Below, piece by piece: positions 26,301 through 35,310 of a DNA stretch of 40,643 bases. Position 1 is the first letter of the stretch. The number at the start of each line of letters is the position of its first letter. This DNA comes from Rhodospirillaceae bacterium. GTDB lineage: Bacteria > Pseudomonadota > Gammaproteobacteria > Steroidobacterales > Rariloculaceae. The position numbers and the translations under genes are program-made. The stretch spans positions 1-40,643 of the forward strand of contig PBDA01000018.1 of the NCBI GenBank assembly GCA_002718345.1, in the 5' to 3' direction. The notes beneath the pieces are model-generated. The model ran no database searches and was not told where the DNA came from. It worked only from the letters and a program-made list of their open reading frames with translations.

Positions 26301-26321
26301 TTCAAGTGAATATGGCTTGAA
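26301..26321. promoter_or_regulatory. Inverted repeat in the divergent promoter region
   Basis: TTCAAG (26301-26306), nine bases, then CTTGAA (26316-26321) lies 27 bases before the start of the haem-propeller gene, within the 175-base region shared with the MmgE/PrpD operon. Six-base arms can arise by chance; a regulator binding here is only possible. Confidence 0.22.
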
Positions 26322-26348
26322 TAAGGTTACCTAAAGGATTTTTGATTT

Positions 26349-28526
26349 ATGAAATTTTCCCTTTTCAAGGTGGTGATAATTGCCGCTGGTTATTTTATTT
26401 CCTCAGTTAGTCTTTCTCAGTCTGAAGATAACGTAGTTGAAGTTGACTCAAACGATATTGGTGGCCTTGTTCGCGGTCAGAGTGGAGTAGAAGCAGGTGT
26501 CTGGGTCATTGCTGAGACTTCTGATTTGCAAACTGGGTTTCGTAAGATTGTGGTAACAGATGAATTAGGGAATTTTCTGATTCCAGACCTACCTTCTGCT
26601 GTTTATGATGTTTGGGTCCGTGGTTACGGGTTGGTTGATTCCCCAAAAGTAAAAATACAGCCAGGACAAATAGTTAATCTGACCGCATTACAGGCAGTTA
26701 CACAACAAGATGCCGCGCAGTATTATCCATCAAATTATTGGTACTCGTTACTTGAGGTGCCACCTAAGAGTGACTTTCCCGGAACAGGTCCTAGTGGTAA
26801 TGGGATTGCGACTGGTCTGATCAGTCAACTCCACTGGATTGGTCAAATGAAAGCTGGAGCAGTTGGCGGAGGATGTACGGTATGTCATCAGCTTGGCAAT
26901 AAAGCTACGCGAGAAATCCCTGTAGGATTAGGAGATTTTGAATCCACGATTGATGCTTGGGATCGTAGGGTGCAGTCGGGTCAAGCTGGCGCAAGTATGA
27001 CGGCGGCTATGTCACGATTTGGGCGAGCGAGAGCGCTGGAAATGTATGCAGACTGGACAGATAGAATATCGGCTGGTGAGGTACCCCCACAGCCACCTCG
27101 ACCACAGGGAGTCGAACGTAATTTGGTCATCACGCAGTGGGATTGGGCAGATTGGAAGGGTTTTGTGCATGACACAATTTCAACTGACAAACGGAACCCA
27201 ACGTTAAACCCTTATGGCCTTGTTTATGGTGTCCAGGAGTTCAGCACTCCTGACCTAAATATCCTTGATCCAGTGAGCAATACTTTAACGAGGCTAACAG
27301 CACCAGTTCGCGATTCAGATACACCCTTCATGAATCCTCAGATTGTATTTCAGCCTTCACCTCACAACGGTGAAGAGGTTGTTTGGTCCGGGAAAGCTAG
27401 CCTACATAATCCCATGATGGATCATTTAGGTAGAGTATGGATAACACATACTATCCGTGCACCGCAGACCCCCGATTTCTGCCGTAAAGGATCAGATCAT
27501 CCTTCAGCAGAGCTTTTTCCAGTAGAAAGAAGTAATAGGCATCTTTCAGTATATGACCCAGAAACTGAGAGTTTTACTTTAATTGATACCTGTTTTGGTA
27601 CACACCATTTGCAGATAGCCGAAGATCAAGACAATACCGTATGGGCAAGTAATCCAGGTAGTCCGGTAGTAGGGTGGCTTAATATGAGGCTATTTGATGA
27701 AACTGGTGACGAGCAACAATCCCAGGGTTGGTGTCCTTTTATTTTAGACACGAATGGTAACGGCCAACAGGATGATTACGTTGAACCGGACCAGCAAATA
27801 AACCCTGATTTAGATAAAAGAATTGATGGGGGTAGTTATGGCATCATACCTCATCCTGAAGATGGTTCGGTCTGGGTAGCCCAAGGTTATAACGTGCCAG
27901 GCGCAATAATCAGATTGAGCCCCGGAGCTAATCCACCTAACACTTGTTTGGCTGAAGTATATGAGCCTCCCTTTGAAAATCCCGCATCCTCCGTTGATGG
28001 GTTTACGCCTAGGGGGATTGATATTGACCGGGAAGGCCTTATTTGGACTGCATTAGCTGGGAGCGGACATTTTGCGAGTTTTGATCGAAGTAAATGTTCA
28101 GTGCTCAACGGCCCCACAGCCACCGGACAGCATTGTGCAGAGGGTTGGACACTTTATGAGACACCAGGACCTCATTTTAAAAATGTTGACTATTCAGGTA
28201 GTGCCGACATGCTTTATTACAACTGGGTCGATCAATTTGATACCTTAGGTCTTGGAAGGAACATACCGATCGCTACAGGAACCGGTTCTGATTCTCTTCT
28301 CGTTTTGCAACCAAATGGAGAGTTTTTAACATTGCGTGTGCCTTATCCTATGGGTTTCTCAACTCGGGGAGTTGATGGACGGATAGATGACACAGATGCG
28401 GGTTGGAAAGGTAGAGGACTTTGGGCAAATTATGCTATCCATGCACCTTGGCATACTGAAGGAGGCAAAGGTACTACTAGTAAGGCTGTTAAGTTTCAGA
28501 TGCGCCCACACCCGTTAGCGAAGTAA
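26349..28526 (+). CDS. Secreted protein: carboxypeptidase-regulatory-like domain, one CxxCH haem motif, propeller-like repeats
   Basis: A 725-residue exported protein. A signal peptide (MKFSLFKVVIIAAGYFISSVSLSQ) is followed by a carboxypeptidase-regulatory-like beta domain at about 35-110 (GLVRGQSGVEAGVWVIAE, then FLIPDLPSAVYDVWVRGYG). A single c-type haem motif CTVCH lies at residues 176-180. After residue 270 come repeated 'HP..DGSVWVAQG', 'GLIWTALAGSG' and 'GRVWITHT' strands, like the streptogramin-lyase/NHL-type beta propeller. About ten more cysteines occur in the propeller part. Related multi-domain proteins in marine bacteria are annotated only as hypothetical or carboxypeptidase-regulatory-like. 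It may be a periplasmic electron-accepting dehydrogenase or lyase acting with the divergent operon; that is inference. Confidence 0.72.
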   Translation: MKFSLFKVVIIAAGYFISSVSLSQSEDNVVEVDSNDIGGLVRGQSGVEAGVWVIAETSDLQTGFRKIVVTDELGNFLIPDLPSAVYDVWVRGYGLVDSPKVKIQPGQIVNLTALQAVTQQDAAQYYPSNYWYSLLEVPPKSDFPGTGPSGNGIATGLISQLHWIGQMKAGAVGGGCTVCHQLGNKATREIPVGLGDFESTIDAWDRRVQSGQAGASMTAAMSRFGRARALEMYADWTDRISAGEVPPQPPRPQGVERNLVITQWDWADWKGFVHDTISTDKRNPTLNPYGLVYGVQEFSTPDLNILDPVSNTLTRLTAPVRDSDTPFMNPQIVFQPSPHNGEEVVWSGKASLHNPMMDHLGRVWITHTIRAPQTPDFCRKGSDHPSAELFPVERSNRHLSVYDPETESFTLIDTCFGTHHLQIAEDQDNTVWASNPGSPVVGWLNMRLFDETGDEQQSQGWCPFILDTNGNGQQDDYVEPDQQINPDLDKRIDGGSYGIIPHPEDGSVWVAQGYNVPGAIIRLSPGANPPNTCLAEVYEPPFENPASSVDGFTPRGIDIDREGLIWTALAGSGHFASFDRSKCSVLNGPTATGQHCAEGWTLYETPGPHFKNVDYSGSADMLYYNWVDQFDTLGLGRNIPIATGTGSDSLLVLQPNGEFLTLRVPYPMGFSTRGVDGRIDDTDAGWKGRGLWANYAIHAPWHTEGGKGTTSKAVKFQMRPHPLAK

Positions 28527-28563
28527 GATTAGGAATTGCTGAGGAATTTTCAGGAATTACATC

Positions 28564-29580
28564 TTAGTTTTGTAATTCAATGATGAGTTTGCCGTGATTT
28601 TCTCCATTAAAAAGTCTAAGGAGAATGTCCGGGAATATATCTACATTGCCTTTGACAATATCTTCTTTGCCAATAATTTTTCCAGAACTATGCCAATTGG
28701 AAAGTTCTTTAATCATGTTTGGCCAGTCTTTGTGGTAGTCAAAATATATAAATCCTTCCATTCGTGCTCGGCGAAGTAGTAATAGCAAATAGTTGCTTGG
28801 ACCTTCAATTGAATGAGTGAGATTGTATTGTGAAATTGCACCACAAATAACAACACGAGCACCTACATTAATAGCGCTTAACCCAGCATTTAGTGTCTTG
28901 CCTCCAACGTTATCAAAGAATAGGTCAATTCCTTTAGGGCAATGTTGAGCGATGCTTACAGACAATTCTTCGTTTTTATAGTCAATAGCTGCATCAAATC
29001 CAAGCTCATCAACTAAGTATCTGCACTTTTTTGATCCACCAGCTATGCCAACAACGTGATTGCCTTTAATTTTTGCTATCTGCCCCACATGTGCACCGAC
29101 AGAACCGGCCGCACCTGAAACCAGAACTGCGTCGTTAACTCGCAGTCTTCCAACTTTTAATAACCCACTATATGCAGTCAATCCTGCAATACCTAGAGTT
29201 CCTAGGTATGTCTGAGGTGGTGCTATGGATAAATCAATTTTTGCATTCTGAGTACCATCAGATACAGCATAATTTTGAACGCCATCAATCCCTGATACCC
29301 AGTCGCCAACTTTAAAGGTTTCATTTTTTGATTCCACTATTTCACCAACAGTGAGTGCTCTCATAACAGAACCAATTTGTACAGGAGGAATGTAAGAAAC
29401 ACGGTCATTCATCCATCCTCGCATCGCTGGATCAATAGAAATAAATCGAACTTTTATTAATACCTCACCTGATTGAATGGTTGGTATTTGTCTGCTTATA
29501 ATGTTCCAGTTAGTTGGGTTGGGCAACCCTTTTGGCCTGCTTGCTAAACACACTTGGCGATTAGATTTGCAGTTGATCAC
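28564..29580 (-). CDS. NADP-dependent oxidoreductase, MDR superfamily (CurA-like)
   Basis: A 338-residue zinc-free medium-chain dehydrogenase/reductase of the leukotriene-B4-dehydrogenase/curcumin-reductase branch, which reduces alpha,beta-unsaturated carbonyls with NADPH. Diagnostic segments: VRFISIDPAMRGWM near the N-terminus, QTYLGTLGIAGLTAYSGLL, the Rossmann motif VSGAAGSVGAHVGQIAK, and DLFFDNVGGKTL. The start is a GTG whose G is shared with the TAG stop of the alpha/beta hydrolase gene (TAGTG), so the two are coupled. Together with the isochorismatase-family gene upstream it forms a minus-strand group. E. coli CurA is similar in length (345). The substrate is unknown. Confidence 0.9.
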   Translation of the reverse strand: MINCKSNRQVCLASRPKGLPNPTNWNIISRQIPTIQSGEVLIKVRFISIDPAMRGWMNDRVSYIPPVQIGSVMRALTVGEIVESKNETFKVGDWVSGIDGVQNYAVSDGTQNAKIDLSIAPPQTYLGTLGIAGLTAYSGLLKVGRLRVNDAVLVSGAAGSVGAHVGQIAKIKGNHVVGIAGGSKKCRYLVDELGFDAAIDYKNEELSVSIAQHCPKGIDLFFDNVGGKTLNAGLSAINVGARVVICGAISQYNLTHSIEGPSNYLLLLLRRARMEGFIYFDYHKDWPNMIKELSNWHSSGKIIGKEDIVKGNVDIFPDILLRLFNGENHGKLIIELQN

Positions 29581-30374
29581 TAGTTGCTGTCTAGAAAGTT
29601 CTTTATGTCAATCATTGATTCTTCGTAGCACTGTGTCATAAAAAAATGGCTTGCTCCTGCATAAATTTTGAGTTTGCAGCCAGGTACTCGTTCGGCAATC
29701 TGCTTTGCAGGTCCAACTGCACAAAGCACATCCTCTCCTCCTGTAAGAACAAGGGTAGGGCATGCAACTTGATTGAGCCGATCAAGGGAGTCATGAGTAA
29801 GACAAGCATTAGTTGAATTTGTATAGCCATGTACGGGTCTATCAGTAATCCCTACACTTTCTTCAAACTTATCCATTTGTTCTTCGTGTTCATTAAAATA
29901 AAGTGGCGGATAAAAGAAGAGGGCCTGCCATTTTGCAGCTGCCATATAACCCTGTTCCTTTACTACTTCATTAATGTTATGAAGTATGCGGTGACCATAA
30001 CGATCTAGTTTTCCGAAAGATGCTGTAATGAGCATACTTCTAATGCGATTGGGATAGTTAATTGCCATTTCTTGCGCAATAGCACCTCCCATTGATCTAC
30101 CAATGACATGGGCTGGCTCAGTAATGCCAAGCGCATCCATTAGTCCAATTGTGTCATCAGCAAATAAGCGAGTTGTATATGGATAGTCAGGAGCAGAGCT
30201 TCGTCCTGCTCCACGATTATCAAGAGGGATAACTCTATAGTCTTTTTTTAGTACTTTAATTTGAGGATTCCATGCGCTGCAGTCACCAGCAAGCCCGTGA
30301 AGGAGAATGACTGGTGTGCCATCGCCATGTTCTTCGTAATATAGCTCTACATCGCCTATTTGTGTTTTTGGCAT
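29580..30374 (-). CDS. Alpha/beta hydrolase
   Basis: A 264-residue alpha/beta-fold hydrolase. The oxyanion segment LLHGLAGDCSAW, the nucleophile elbow GRSMGGA (serine near residue 93), an acid in TGGEDVLC and the final histidine in GASHFFM give a complete triad. The overall pattern, including DNRGAGRSSAPD, is that of the group containing 3-oxoadipate enol-lactonase (PcaD) and many esterases; the precise activity cannot be read. No signal peptide, so it is cytosolic. It shares one base with the reductase gene downstream and lies 113 bases after the isochorismatase-family gene on the same strand. Confidence 0.9.
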   Translation of the reverse strand: MPKTQIGDVELYYEEHGDGTPVILLHGLAGDCSAWNPQIKVLKKDYRVIPLDNRGAGRSSAPDYPYTTRLFADDTIGLMDALGITEPAHVIGRSMGGAIAQEMAINYPNRIRSMLITASFGKLDRYGHRILHNINEVVKEQGYMAAAKWQALFFYPPLYFNEHEEQMDKFEESVGITDRPVHGYTNSTNACLTHDSLDRLNQVACPTLVLTGGEDVLCAVGPAKQIAERVPGCKLKIYAGASHFFMTQCYEESMIDIKNFLDSN

Positions 30375-30487
30375 CTTTTAATGCTCCTTTAGGCTAATTG
30401 CTACAGAAAACCATGCCTGTTGCACCACTGCGAAGTTATTGCAGATACTCGAAGCTTTAAGGAATTCTCTATCTATAGCAGAAAATG

Positions 30488-31222
30488 TTATCCAGCTTTT
30501 GCTGCTTTATCGCCAGCAGCTATTTTTTCCTTGAACTCATCATTGTTAGTTACCCAGCCAAGGCATCTGCAAATGTTTTGTAGACCTAGTTGATGGAGGT
30601 CTTCTCCATACATACTTGCAACACAGTCTGACATAACTACTACTCTGTAATCTTTATTGAAGGCAGTAAATGCGGTATTCAAAACACACGTATTTGTGTT
30701 AATTCCCATTAAGCAAACATTCTCTATACCCAGATTTCTTAAAAGATTATCTAAGTCTGTTCCCATAAAGCAGTCAAGGCGTTTTTTGTTATCAATCATA
30801 TAGTCGCCTTCTTCAACCAGACTTGGAATCATTTCAGTTTGTACTGAGCCCATTATGTTGTGATCATCGACAGTGCTTGGGCGACCAGGACTTAGCCGGT
30901 TAGCTTCGTCTGAAATATCATGAAGTGCTTTCCAGAATTTTACAGGCATACCCTCACTACCTAAACCAGGAATTTTTCTAAAAACGAGTTTGACATGGAT
31001 GACGGGTACGCCGTGGTTTCTTGCAAAACCTAAGACGTCTTCCGCGTTTTTAATTACTCGTTCAGAGTCTTTAGCATCAGCTGGCATTGTAGCTACCGCA
31101 GGGTCTAGGTGGCCCTTATGCATATCGATAGTAACGATAGCTGTTTTAAGAGGTTTTAATTCAAGCATGCTCATCAGCTTACTCGTCATATCTGAGCGGT
31201 CGACTATTTCTACATTAGCCAT
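30488..31222 (-). CDS. Isochorismatase-family cysteine hydrolase
   Basis: A 244-residue hydrolase of the isochorismatase-like fold. The catalytic aspartate in VTIDMHKGH (near 33), the lysine region DNKKRLDCF and the nucleophilic cysteine in GINTNTCVLNTAF are all present, with the cis-peptide region before it. The presence of the cysteine favours amidase activity (N-carbamoylsarcosine amidase, nicotinamidase and relatives) over true isochorismatase, which lacks it. It is the first gene of the group with the alpha/beta hydrolase and the CurA-like reductase. The C-terminus ends in an Ala/Lys-rich tail (AAGDKAAKAG). Confidence 0.88.
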   Translation of the reverse strand: MANVEIVDRSDMTSKLMSMLELKPLKTAIVTIDMHKGHLDPAVATMPADAKDSERVIKNAEDVLGFARNHGVPVIHVKLVFRKIPGLGSEGMPVKFWKALHDISDEANRLSPGRPSTVDDHNIMGSVQTEMIPSLVEEGDYMIDNKKRLDCFMGTDLDNLLRNLGIENVCLMGINTNTCVLNTAFTAFNKDYRVVVMSDCVASMYGEDLHQLGLQNICRCLGWVTNNDEFKEKIAAGDKAAKAG

Positions 31223-31330
31223 TTTTTTCTCCCAAATTTGTTCTTAATTATTAATATTTGCCGTATTTTTTTATGGAGTTTAAGTTCAAGGAAAAAATAT
31301 TGCATTTATTTTTAGTTTTCAATCTTAACG

Positions 31331-31336
31331 TATAAT
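31331..31336 (+). promoter_or_regulatory. Consensus -10 element upstream of the GT32 gene
   Basis: A perfect TATAAT lies 80 bases before the GTG start of the glycosyltransferase gene in a very AT-rich spacer (31223-31415). No convincing -35 sits 16-18 bases upstream. In such AT-rich DNA a hexamer match alone is weak evidence. Confidence 0.3.
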
Positions 31337-31415
31337 TACTAGGTAGTTATTTTTTTTTATATATTTTTCGTATGGACTGAAAAACGTGCGATCCAACTAT
31401 TATTAGGGGAGTTGG

Positions 31416-32174
31416 GTGACAGTTATTCCAAAAATTATTCATCAGTTATGGAAAACAGACATAATTCCTGGCCGTTGGCAGGCTGCAGTTAATGCTGTAA
31501 AAAGATATCACCCAGGCTGGGAATATCGGCTATGGACTGATGAAATGATGGAAGCGCATGTGCGTGATTTTCATCCTGAACTCTTTTCGTCTTTTATGGG
31601 GTTTGATTTGCCAATTATGCGAGCTGATGTATTTCGCTACATGCTTATGCATGATTTGGGGGGTATGTACTGTGATTTAGATTATGAATTTCTACGGCCC
31701 TTTGACTATGCTGATTCTGAGCTTGTGCTCTCCTTGGAATACGACAAATCATATGGAGATGGTGAAGACCAGATTGCAAATTTTGTATTTGCTTCAGTAC
31801 CTAAACATAAGCTATGGCAAGATATTTTGGAAGATCTTAGGTTAAAACCACCAGTTATTGGTGGGAGTTTAGATGTATGTGTGGCCACTGGCCCAAAATT
31901 GGTCACGCGTGTGTATTTCAGTGCTGAAAAAAATTACTCTGGAGTAAATTTGACCCATCAGCCCGTCTTCAGTCCCCGCCGAGTACATGGGCCTCGTGAA
32001 CGAAAACACTACATTAATAGTGGTGTTACCTATGGTTTTCATCATGGGTGGGGTAGTTGGAGGGATCGTTGGAATTTAGAATATATAAAACTACGGCTCA
32101 GCAAGATTCTTGGGCTTGGGCCTGGGCCTAACGAGCAAGGTAGACCTGATGATGTGGCTCCTCTTGGGCGCTAG
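31416..32174 (+). CDS. Glycosyltransferase family 32 (OCH1-like, DXD motif)
   Basis: A 252-residue sugar transferase. The N-terminus IPKIIHQLWKTDIIPGRW, the YRLWTDEMM segment, PIMRADVFRYMLMHDLGGMY and the metal-binding DLD of YCDLDYEFLRPF are hallmarks of the GT32 family, which includes yeast Och1p and bacterial capsule or LPS sugar transferases. Towards the C-terminus FHHGWGSWRD matches the family's conserved histidine/tryptophan element. The start is a GTG with AGGGGAG four bases upstream. It has no glycan-synthesis neighbours, which is unusual since such genes normally sit in surface-polysaccharide clusters. Acceptor and donor are unknown. Confidence 0.87.
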   Translation: MTVIPKIIHQLWKTDIIPGRWQAAVNAVKRYHPGWEYRLWTDEMMEAHVRDFHPELFSSFMGFDLPIMRADVFRYMLMHDLGGMYCDLDYEFLRPFDYADSELVLSLEYDKSYGDGEDQIANFVFASVPKHKLWQDILEDLRLKPPVIGGSLDVCVATGPKLVTRVYFSAEKNYSGVNLTHQPVFSPRRVHGPRERKHYINSGVTYGFHHGWGSWRDRWNLEYIKLRLSKILGLGPGPNEQGRPDDVAPLGR

Positions 32175-32195
32175 TAGAAATAATTGCCTTAATAA

Positions 32196-32600
32196 TTAAT
32201 CTCTTCCAGGAGTTCTCCAATTAAGTAACTCACCATCTTCTTTTATAACGGTTTGCCACATAGCGGCTGGACGTCCATCACGCATAGGCCACCCAGTAAT
32301 GGTTATTTTTTCTCCTGGGGGCAGATCACCTTTTCTTACACCACCATGCATCATATCTTGCGGACCTTCACCTTCAAATCCCCATGTGGTGATGGTGCCA
32401 TCATCATTTTCAATATCTACAATCAGCCAGGAATGGGGATTAATGTAGCGGAATTCTTTAACTGTGCCACTTAACGTGACAATTTTATCTCTATCAAACA
32501 TTTCCGCAGAATGATGAGCAACAGTCGAGTTTGAGAAAAAGATAATACAAGAGAATGCCGAAAGTAGCGTGTATGGTTTTTTAGATATTGTATCCAACAT
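32196..32600 (-). CDS. DUF6152 family secreted protein
   Basis: A 134-residue exported protein. The signal peptide (SAFSCIIFFSNSTVA) is followed directly by HHSAEMFDRDKIVTLSGTVKEFRYINPHSWLIVD, the family pattern with its AHHS start, 'GTV..F...NPH' and a later WGFEGEG and TGWPMRDGRPAAMW. The fold is expected to be a small OB-like beta barrel. I use the ATG at 32600; a GTG at 32609, sharing its G with the stop of the preceding gene (TAGTG), is also possible. It pairs with the preceding secreted-protein gene, as DUF6152 genes often do. Function is unknown. Confidence 0.8.
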   Translation of the reverse strand: MLDTISKKPYTLLSAFSCIIFFSNSTVAHHSAEMFDRDKIVTLSGTVKEFRYINPHSWLIVDIENDDGTITTWGFEGEGPQDMMHGGVRKGDLPPGEKITITGWPMRDGRPAAMWQTVIKEDGELLNWRTPGRD

Positions 32601-32608
32601 GAAAATCA

Positions 32609-33517
32609 CTAGTCCTGTTGATCATCCATATCTGTGAAGTCAAAATCAAGAAAGGTTGTACCACCATCCTCAGTTTCTATCACAATATTATTTTGGCTAT
32701 GACAATTCCACCAGTACTCTAATCGTAAAGGTGAACCTTCTTCTTGGCGCATTTTTTTATAGATTTGCCTTGTATACCATGGCATTTCAAGAGCTTCAGA
32801 GTCAAATATCCAGACATCGGCCTGGATTGTTTCATTGTCGGTTTTATTCCATATTTCAACGCTTTCTAAGGCAGTACTAAAATAAGGCTGAAGTCTTCCT
32901 ATCCAGCCTCCGTTTGTATACATGGTGTGTGTAATAAGTGTATGACCATTCCAAAAGCCAATTGAGTCACCATGCTCAGTCTCGTAGGCCCAGTCTTCTG
33001 GTGTATGGTCCCGACCATCTGTATAGATGCGACGAACTTCGTTTCGAGCTTGACCTAAATGCCAGGTCTGATGTGGGGTGACTGCAAATTCATGAGGGCG
33101 CCCATTTTTAAGCATCCCCGGATAACCTCTTGCTTGACCACAACCTGAATGAGGGTCCCAAATACGTCCTTGTTCAGCATTTATAAGTATTTCGTTAAAC
33201 ATCGAAGCATATTCACCTTTCAGAGTGGCGGTGGTTTGACGACCAACCTGATCACGATCCAACCACCGTGGAGCAGGTCCCGGTCGTTCCCACAAACCGC
33301 TCCAGTCAGGAACTTCATCAGGAGCCAAGGTTGTATCTTCTGACTCAGCTTCGAGAGCTTTATAAAAATCCCAGGCTGACTCGTATTGCAGGCCTCTTTC
33401 GATCATTCGTTGTTTTATTAGCGGCCAGTTTTCATTTTCATAAGCTGTCTGAGATAACCCAAGTATTGGTGTGAGTAAAAAAATTATCAGAAAACTTTCA
33501 AGGTTAGGTTTGTTCAT
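32609..33517 (-). CDS. Secreted protein of the family linked to DUF6152, function unknown
   Basis: A 302-residue exported protein with signal peptide (LESFLIIFLLTPILGLSQ). The mature protein has VPDWSGLWERPGPAP, GYPGMLKNGRPHEFAVTP, NEVRRIYTDGRDHT and GDSIGFWNGHTLITHTMYTNG. This pattern (W-SG-W, RRIYTDGR, then 'G.SIG.W.G.TL') recurs in many proteobacterial exported proteins of unknown role that sit beside DUF6152 genes. It is followed at once by the DUF6152 gene. The two probably form a periplasmic or outer-membrane module. The 141-base upstream region is shared with the divergent amidohydrolase gene. Confidence 0.72.
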   Translation of the reverse strand: MNKPNLESFLIIFLLTPILGLSQTAYENENWPLIKQRMIERGLQYESAWDFYKALEAESEDTTLAPDEVPDWSGLWERPGPAPRWLDRDQVGRQTTATLKGEYASMFNEILINAEQGRIWDPHSGCGQARGYPGMLKNGRPHEFAVTPHQTWHLGQARNEVRRIYTDGRDHTPEDWAYETEHGDSIGFWNGHTLITHTMYTNGGWIGRLQPYFSTALESVEIWNKTDNETIQADVWIFDSEALEMPWYTRQIYKKMRQEEGSPLRLEYWWNCHSQNNIVIETEDGGTTFLDFDFTDMDDQQD

Positions 33518-33658
33518 AAATAATTATGTGATTTTATTTTATGGGAACTATTTGTTTGTAATTATATCTGCTTGTTTTTTTTGATATGTGCATTAGAGGT
33601 GTACTAAATTATTATAATGAACTGCCGATTAATTTGTTCTAGTTAGGGTGGGAGCAAT

Positions 33659-35287
33659 TTGTTGCATCAAGTATTCTTTGTCAGGTTCTATTATATTTTT
33701 TTTATTTTTTTTCCAATTCTAATTTTTGGTCAAGTACCTGATCGTATTCTATATAACGGTAAAGTGCTGACTGTTGATGATAATTTTACTATCACTAGTG
33801 CTATTGCTATTAATGGAGAAAGAATTTTAGCTACCGGCGATGATCCTTCCATTCTAGATTTGGCAGATGCTCAGACTGAAGAGATCAACCTAGAAGGAAA
33901 AACAGTAATACCTGGATTTATTGATAACCATATTCACTACCTTCGAGGGACTAATTTTGCAGCATACGAGACTCGAATCCACGGAGTAATATCTCATGAT
34001 GAAGTCTTAACGAGAATCACCGCACGCGCTGAAGATCTCGATCCGGGCGAATGGGTGTTTATCATTGGTGGTTGGACTGAGCAGCAGTTCGCTGACAAGC
34101 CTGGTGGTTTTACACGTGCAGAACTTGATAAGGCAGCCCCAAATAATCCTGTTTTTATTCAAAGAAACTATACGATCTTTTACATGAATTCGTTGGCAGA
34201 GGATATCTTAGGGCCTCAACTGGGAAACTTTTATACTGGTGATTCGGTTATCAGGACAAATTATCGTGAGGGACGAACTGTGATGTATGCAGCTCTCGAA
34301 TATTTTCCATTTGCCGAAACCCTTGAAGAACGTATGGTAGAAGTAAAGGCGTTTAATTCATATTTGAATAGTATGGGTGTGACGACTGTTTATGACGTAG
34401 GTTACTTAGATGGTTCATACGATCCGGTTACAGCATTGTATGAGAAGGGTGAATTAGATCTACGTGTTTTTCATGCTCTACGTTATTGGGCTGATTCTCC
34501 AAGGACAGCTATTGCTGCAGCAGAGTTGCTCGATCGAGAAGAGCCATTTCAGAGAGATGATAGTTATGGTATGCATGGTATTGGAGAGCATGTGTATGGT
34601 TTGTTGCATGACATGGTAGGTGAGAGGACATCTGAGCCTTTTTCACAAGATATTTATGATGCTTTTTCTTTGATTGCTCTCTCTGCTGCAAAAAACGGTT
34701 GGCAAGTGAATGAACATGCAATGCAAGACCTCACAGCTTCAAGAATGATTACTATCTCAGAGGAAATCAGTGATACATACCCAATGCATGATCTTCGTTG
34801 GACGCTTGGTCATGTTGATTTGATAAGTAAGGAAAGTTTGGAGCGTGCTAAGCGCTTAGGTTGGCATATCACTATTGCAAATCACACTGTTAAGCCAAGG
34901 ATGGAGGGTGTTGCGTCTCCACCAATACGTATGATTCAGGATAGCGGTATTTTATGGGGTATGGGTTCGGATGGTACGATCGTAGCTACTTACAACCCAT
35001 TTCACACAATCTGGGAATACACAGCAGGGAAGATTTTTCCGAATATTGTGAAATATGAAAGTAATGAAGTGATTACACGTGAAGAAGCATTAATTGCCCA
35101 TACCCGTTCAAATGCTTACCTAATGTTTATGGAAGACAGTCTCGGTACGTTAGAAGCTGGAAAATATGCAGATCTTGTTGTGCTGGACAGAGATTATTTA
35201 GAAATAGAAATTGATGATGTTCGTAATATAGAGCCCGTGATGACGATGGTAAGTGGTGAGATTGTTTATCAGGAGGCTAACCAGTGA
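33659..35287 (+). CDS. Exported metal-dependent amidohydrolase (YtcJ-like, amidohydrolase 3 family)
   Basis: A 542-residue hydrolase with an N-terminal hydrophobic signal (FFVRFYYIFFIFFPILIFGQ). Metal ligands appear as HIH in IPGFIDNHIHYLRG, a histidine in NEHAMQD, GHVD, and the final aspartate in WGMGSDGT; the small beta sandwich that begins (RILYNGKVLTVDDNF) and ends (LGTLEAGKYADLVVLDRDYL) the protein is typical of the family. The start is a TTG, either 33659 or 33662; GGGAG lies about four or seven bases upstream, favouring the second. The antiporter gene follows after about 20 bases. Family members act on N-acyl, amide or carbamate bonds; the substrate is unknown. Confidence 0.85.
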   Translation: MLHQVFFVRFYYIFFIFFPILIFGQVPDRILYNGKVLTVDDNFTITSAIAINGERILATGDDPSILDLADAQTEEINLEGKTVIPGFIDNHIHYLRGTNFAAYETRIHGVISHDEVLTRITARAEDLDPGEWVFIIGGWTEQQFADKPGGFTRAELDKAAPNNPVFIQRNYTIFYMNSLAEDILGPQLGNFYTGDSVIRTNYREGRTVMYAALEYFPFAETLEERMVEVKAFNSYLNSMGVTTVYDVGYLDGSYDPVTALYEKGELDLRVFHALRYWADSPRTAIAAAELLDREEPFQRDDSYGMHGIGEHVYGLLHDMVGERTSEPFSQDIYDAFSLIALSAAKNGWQVNEHAMQDLTASRMITISEEISDTYPMHDLRWTLGHVDLISKESLERAKRLGWHITIANHTVKPRMEGVASPPIRMIQDSGILWGMGSDGTIVATYNPFHTIWEYTAGKIFPNIVKYESNEVITREEALIAHTRSNAYLMFMEDSLGTLEAGKYADLVVLDRDYLEIEIDDVRNIEPVMTMVSGEIVYQEANQ

Positions 35288-35310
35288 CTCTTTATCCTAA
35301 GTAGACCTTG

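Noticed and set aside
28527-28563. Three GGAATT repeats after the haem-propeller gene
   Set aside because: Short AT-rich hexamers at irregular spacing; no hairpin or known element results.
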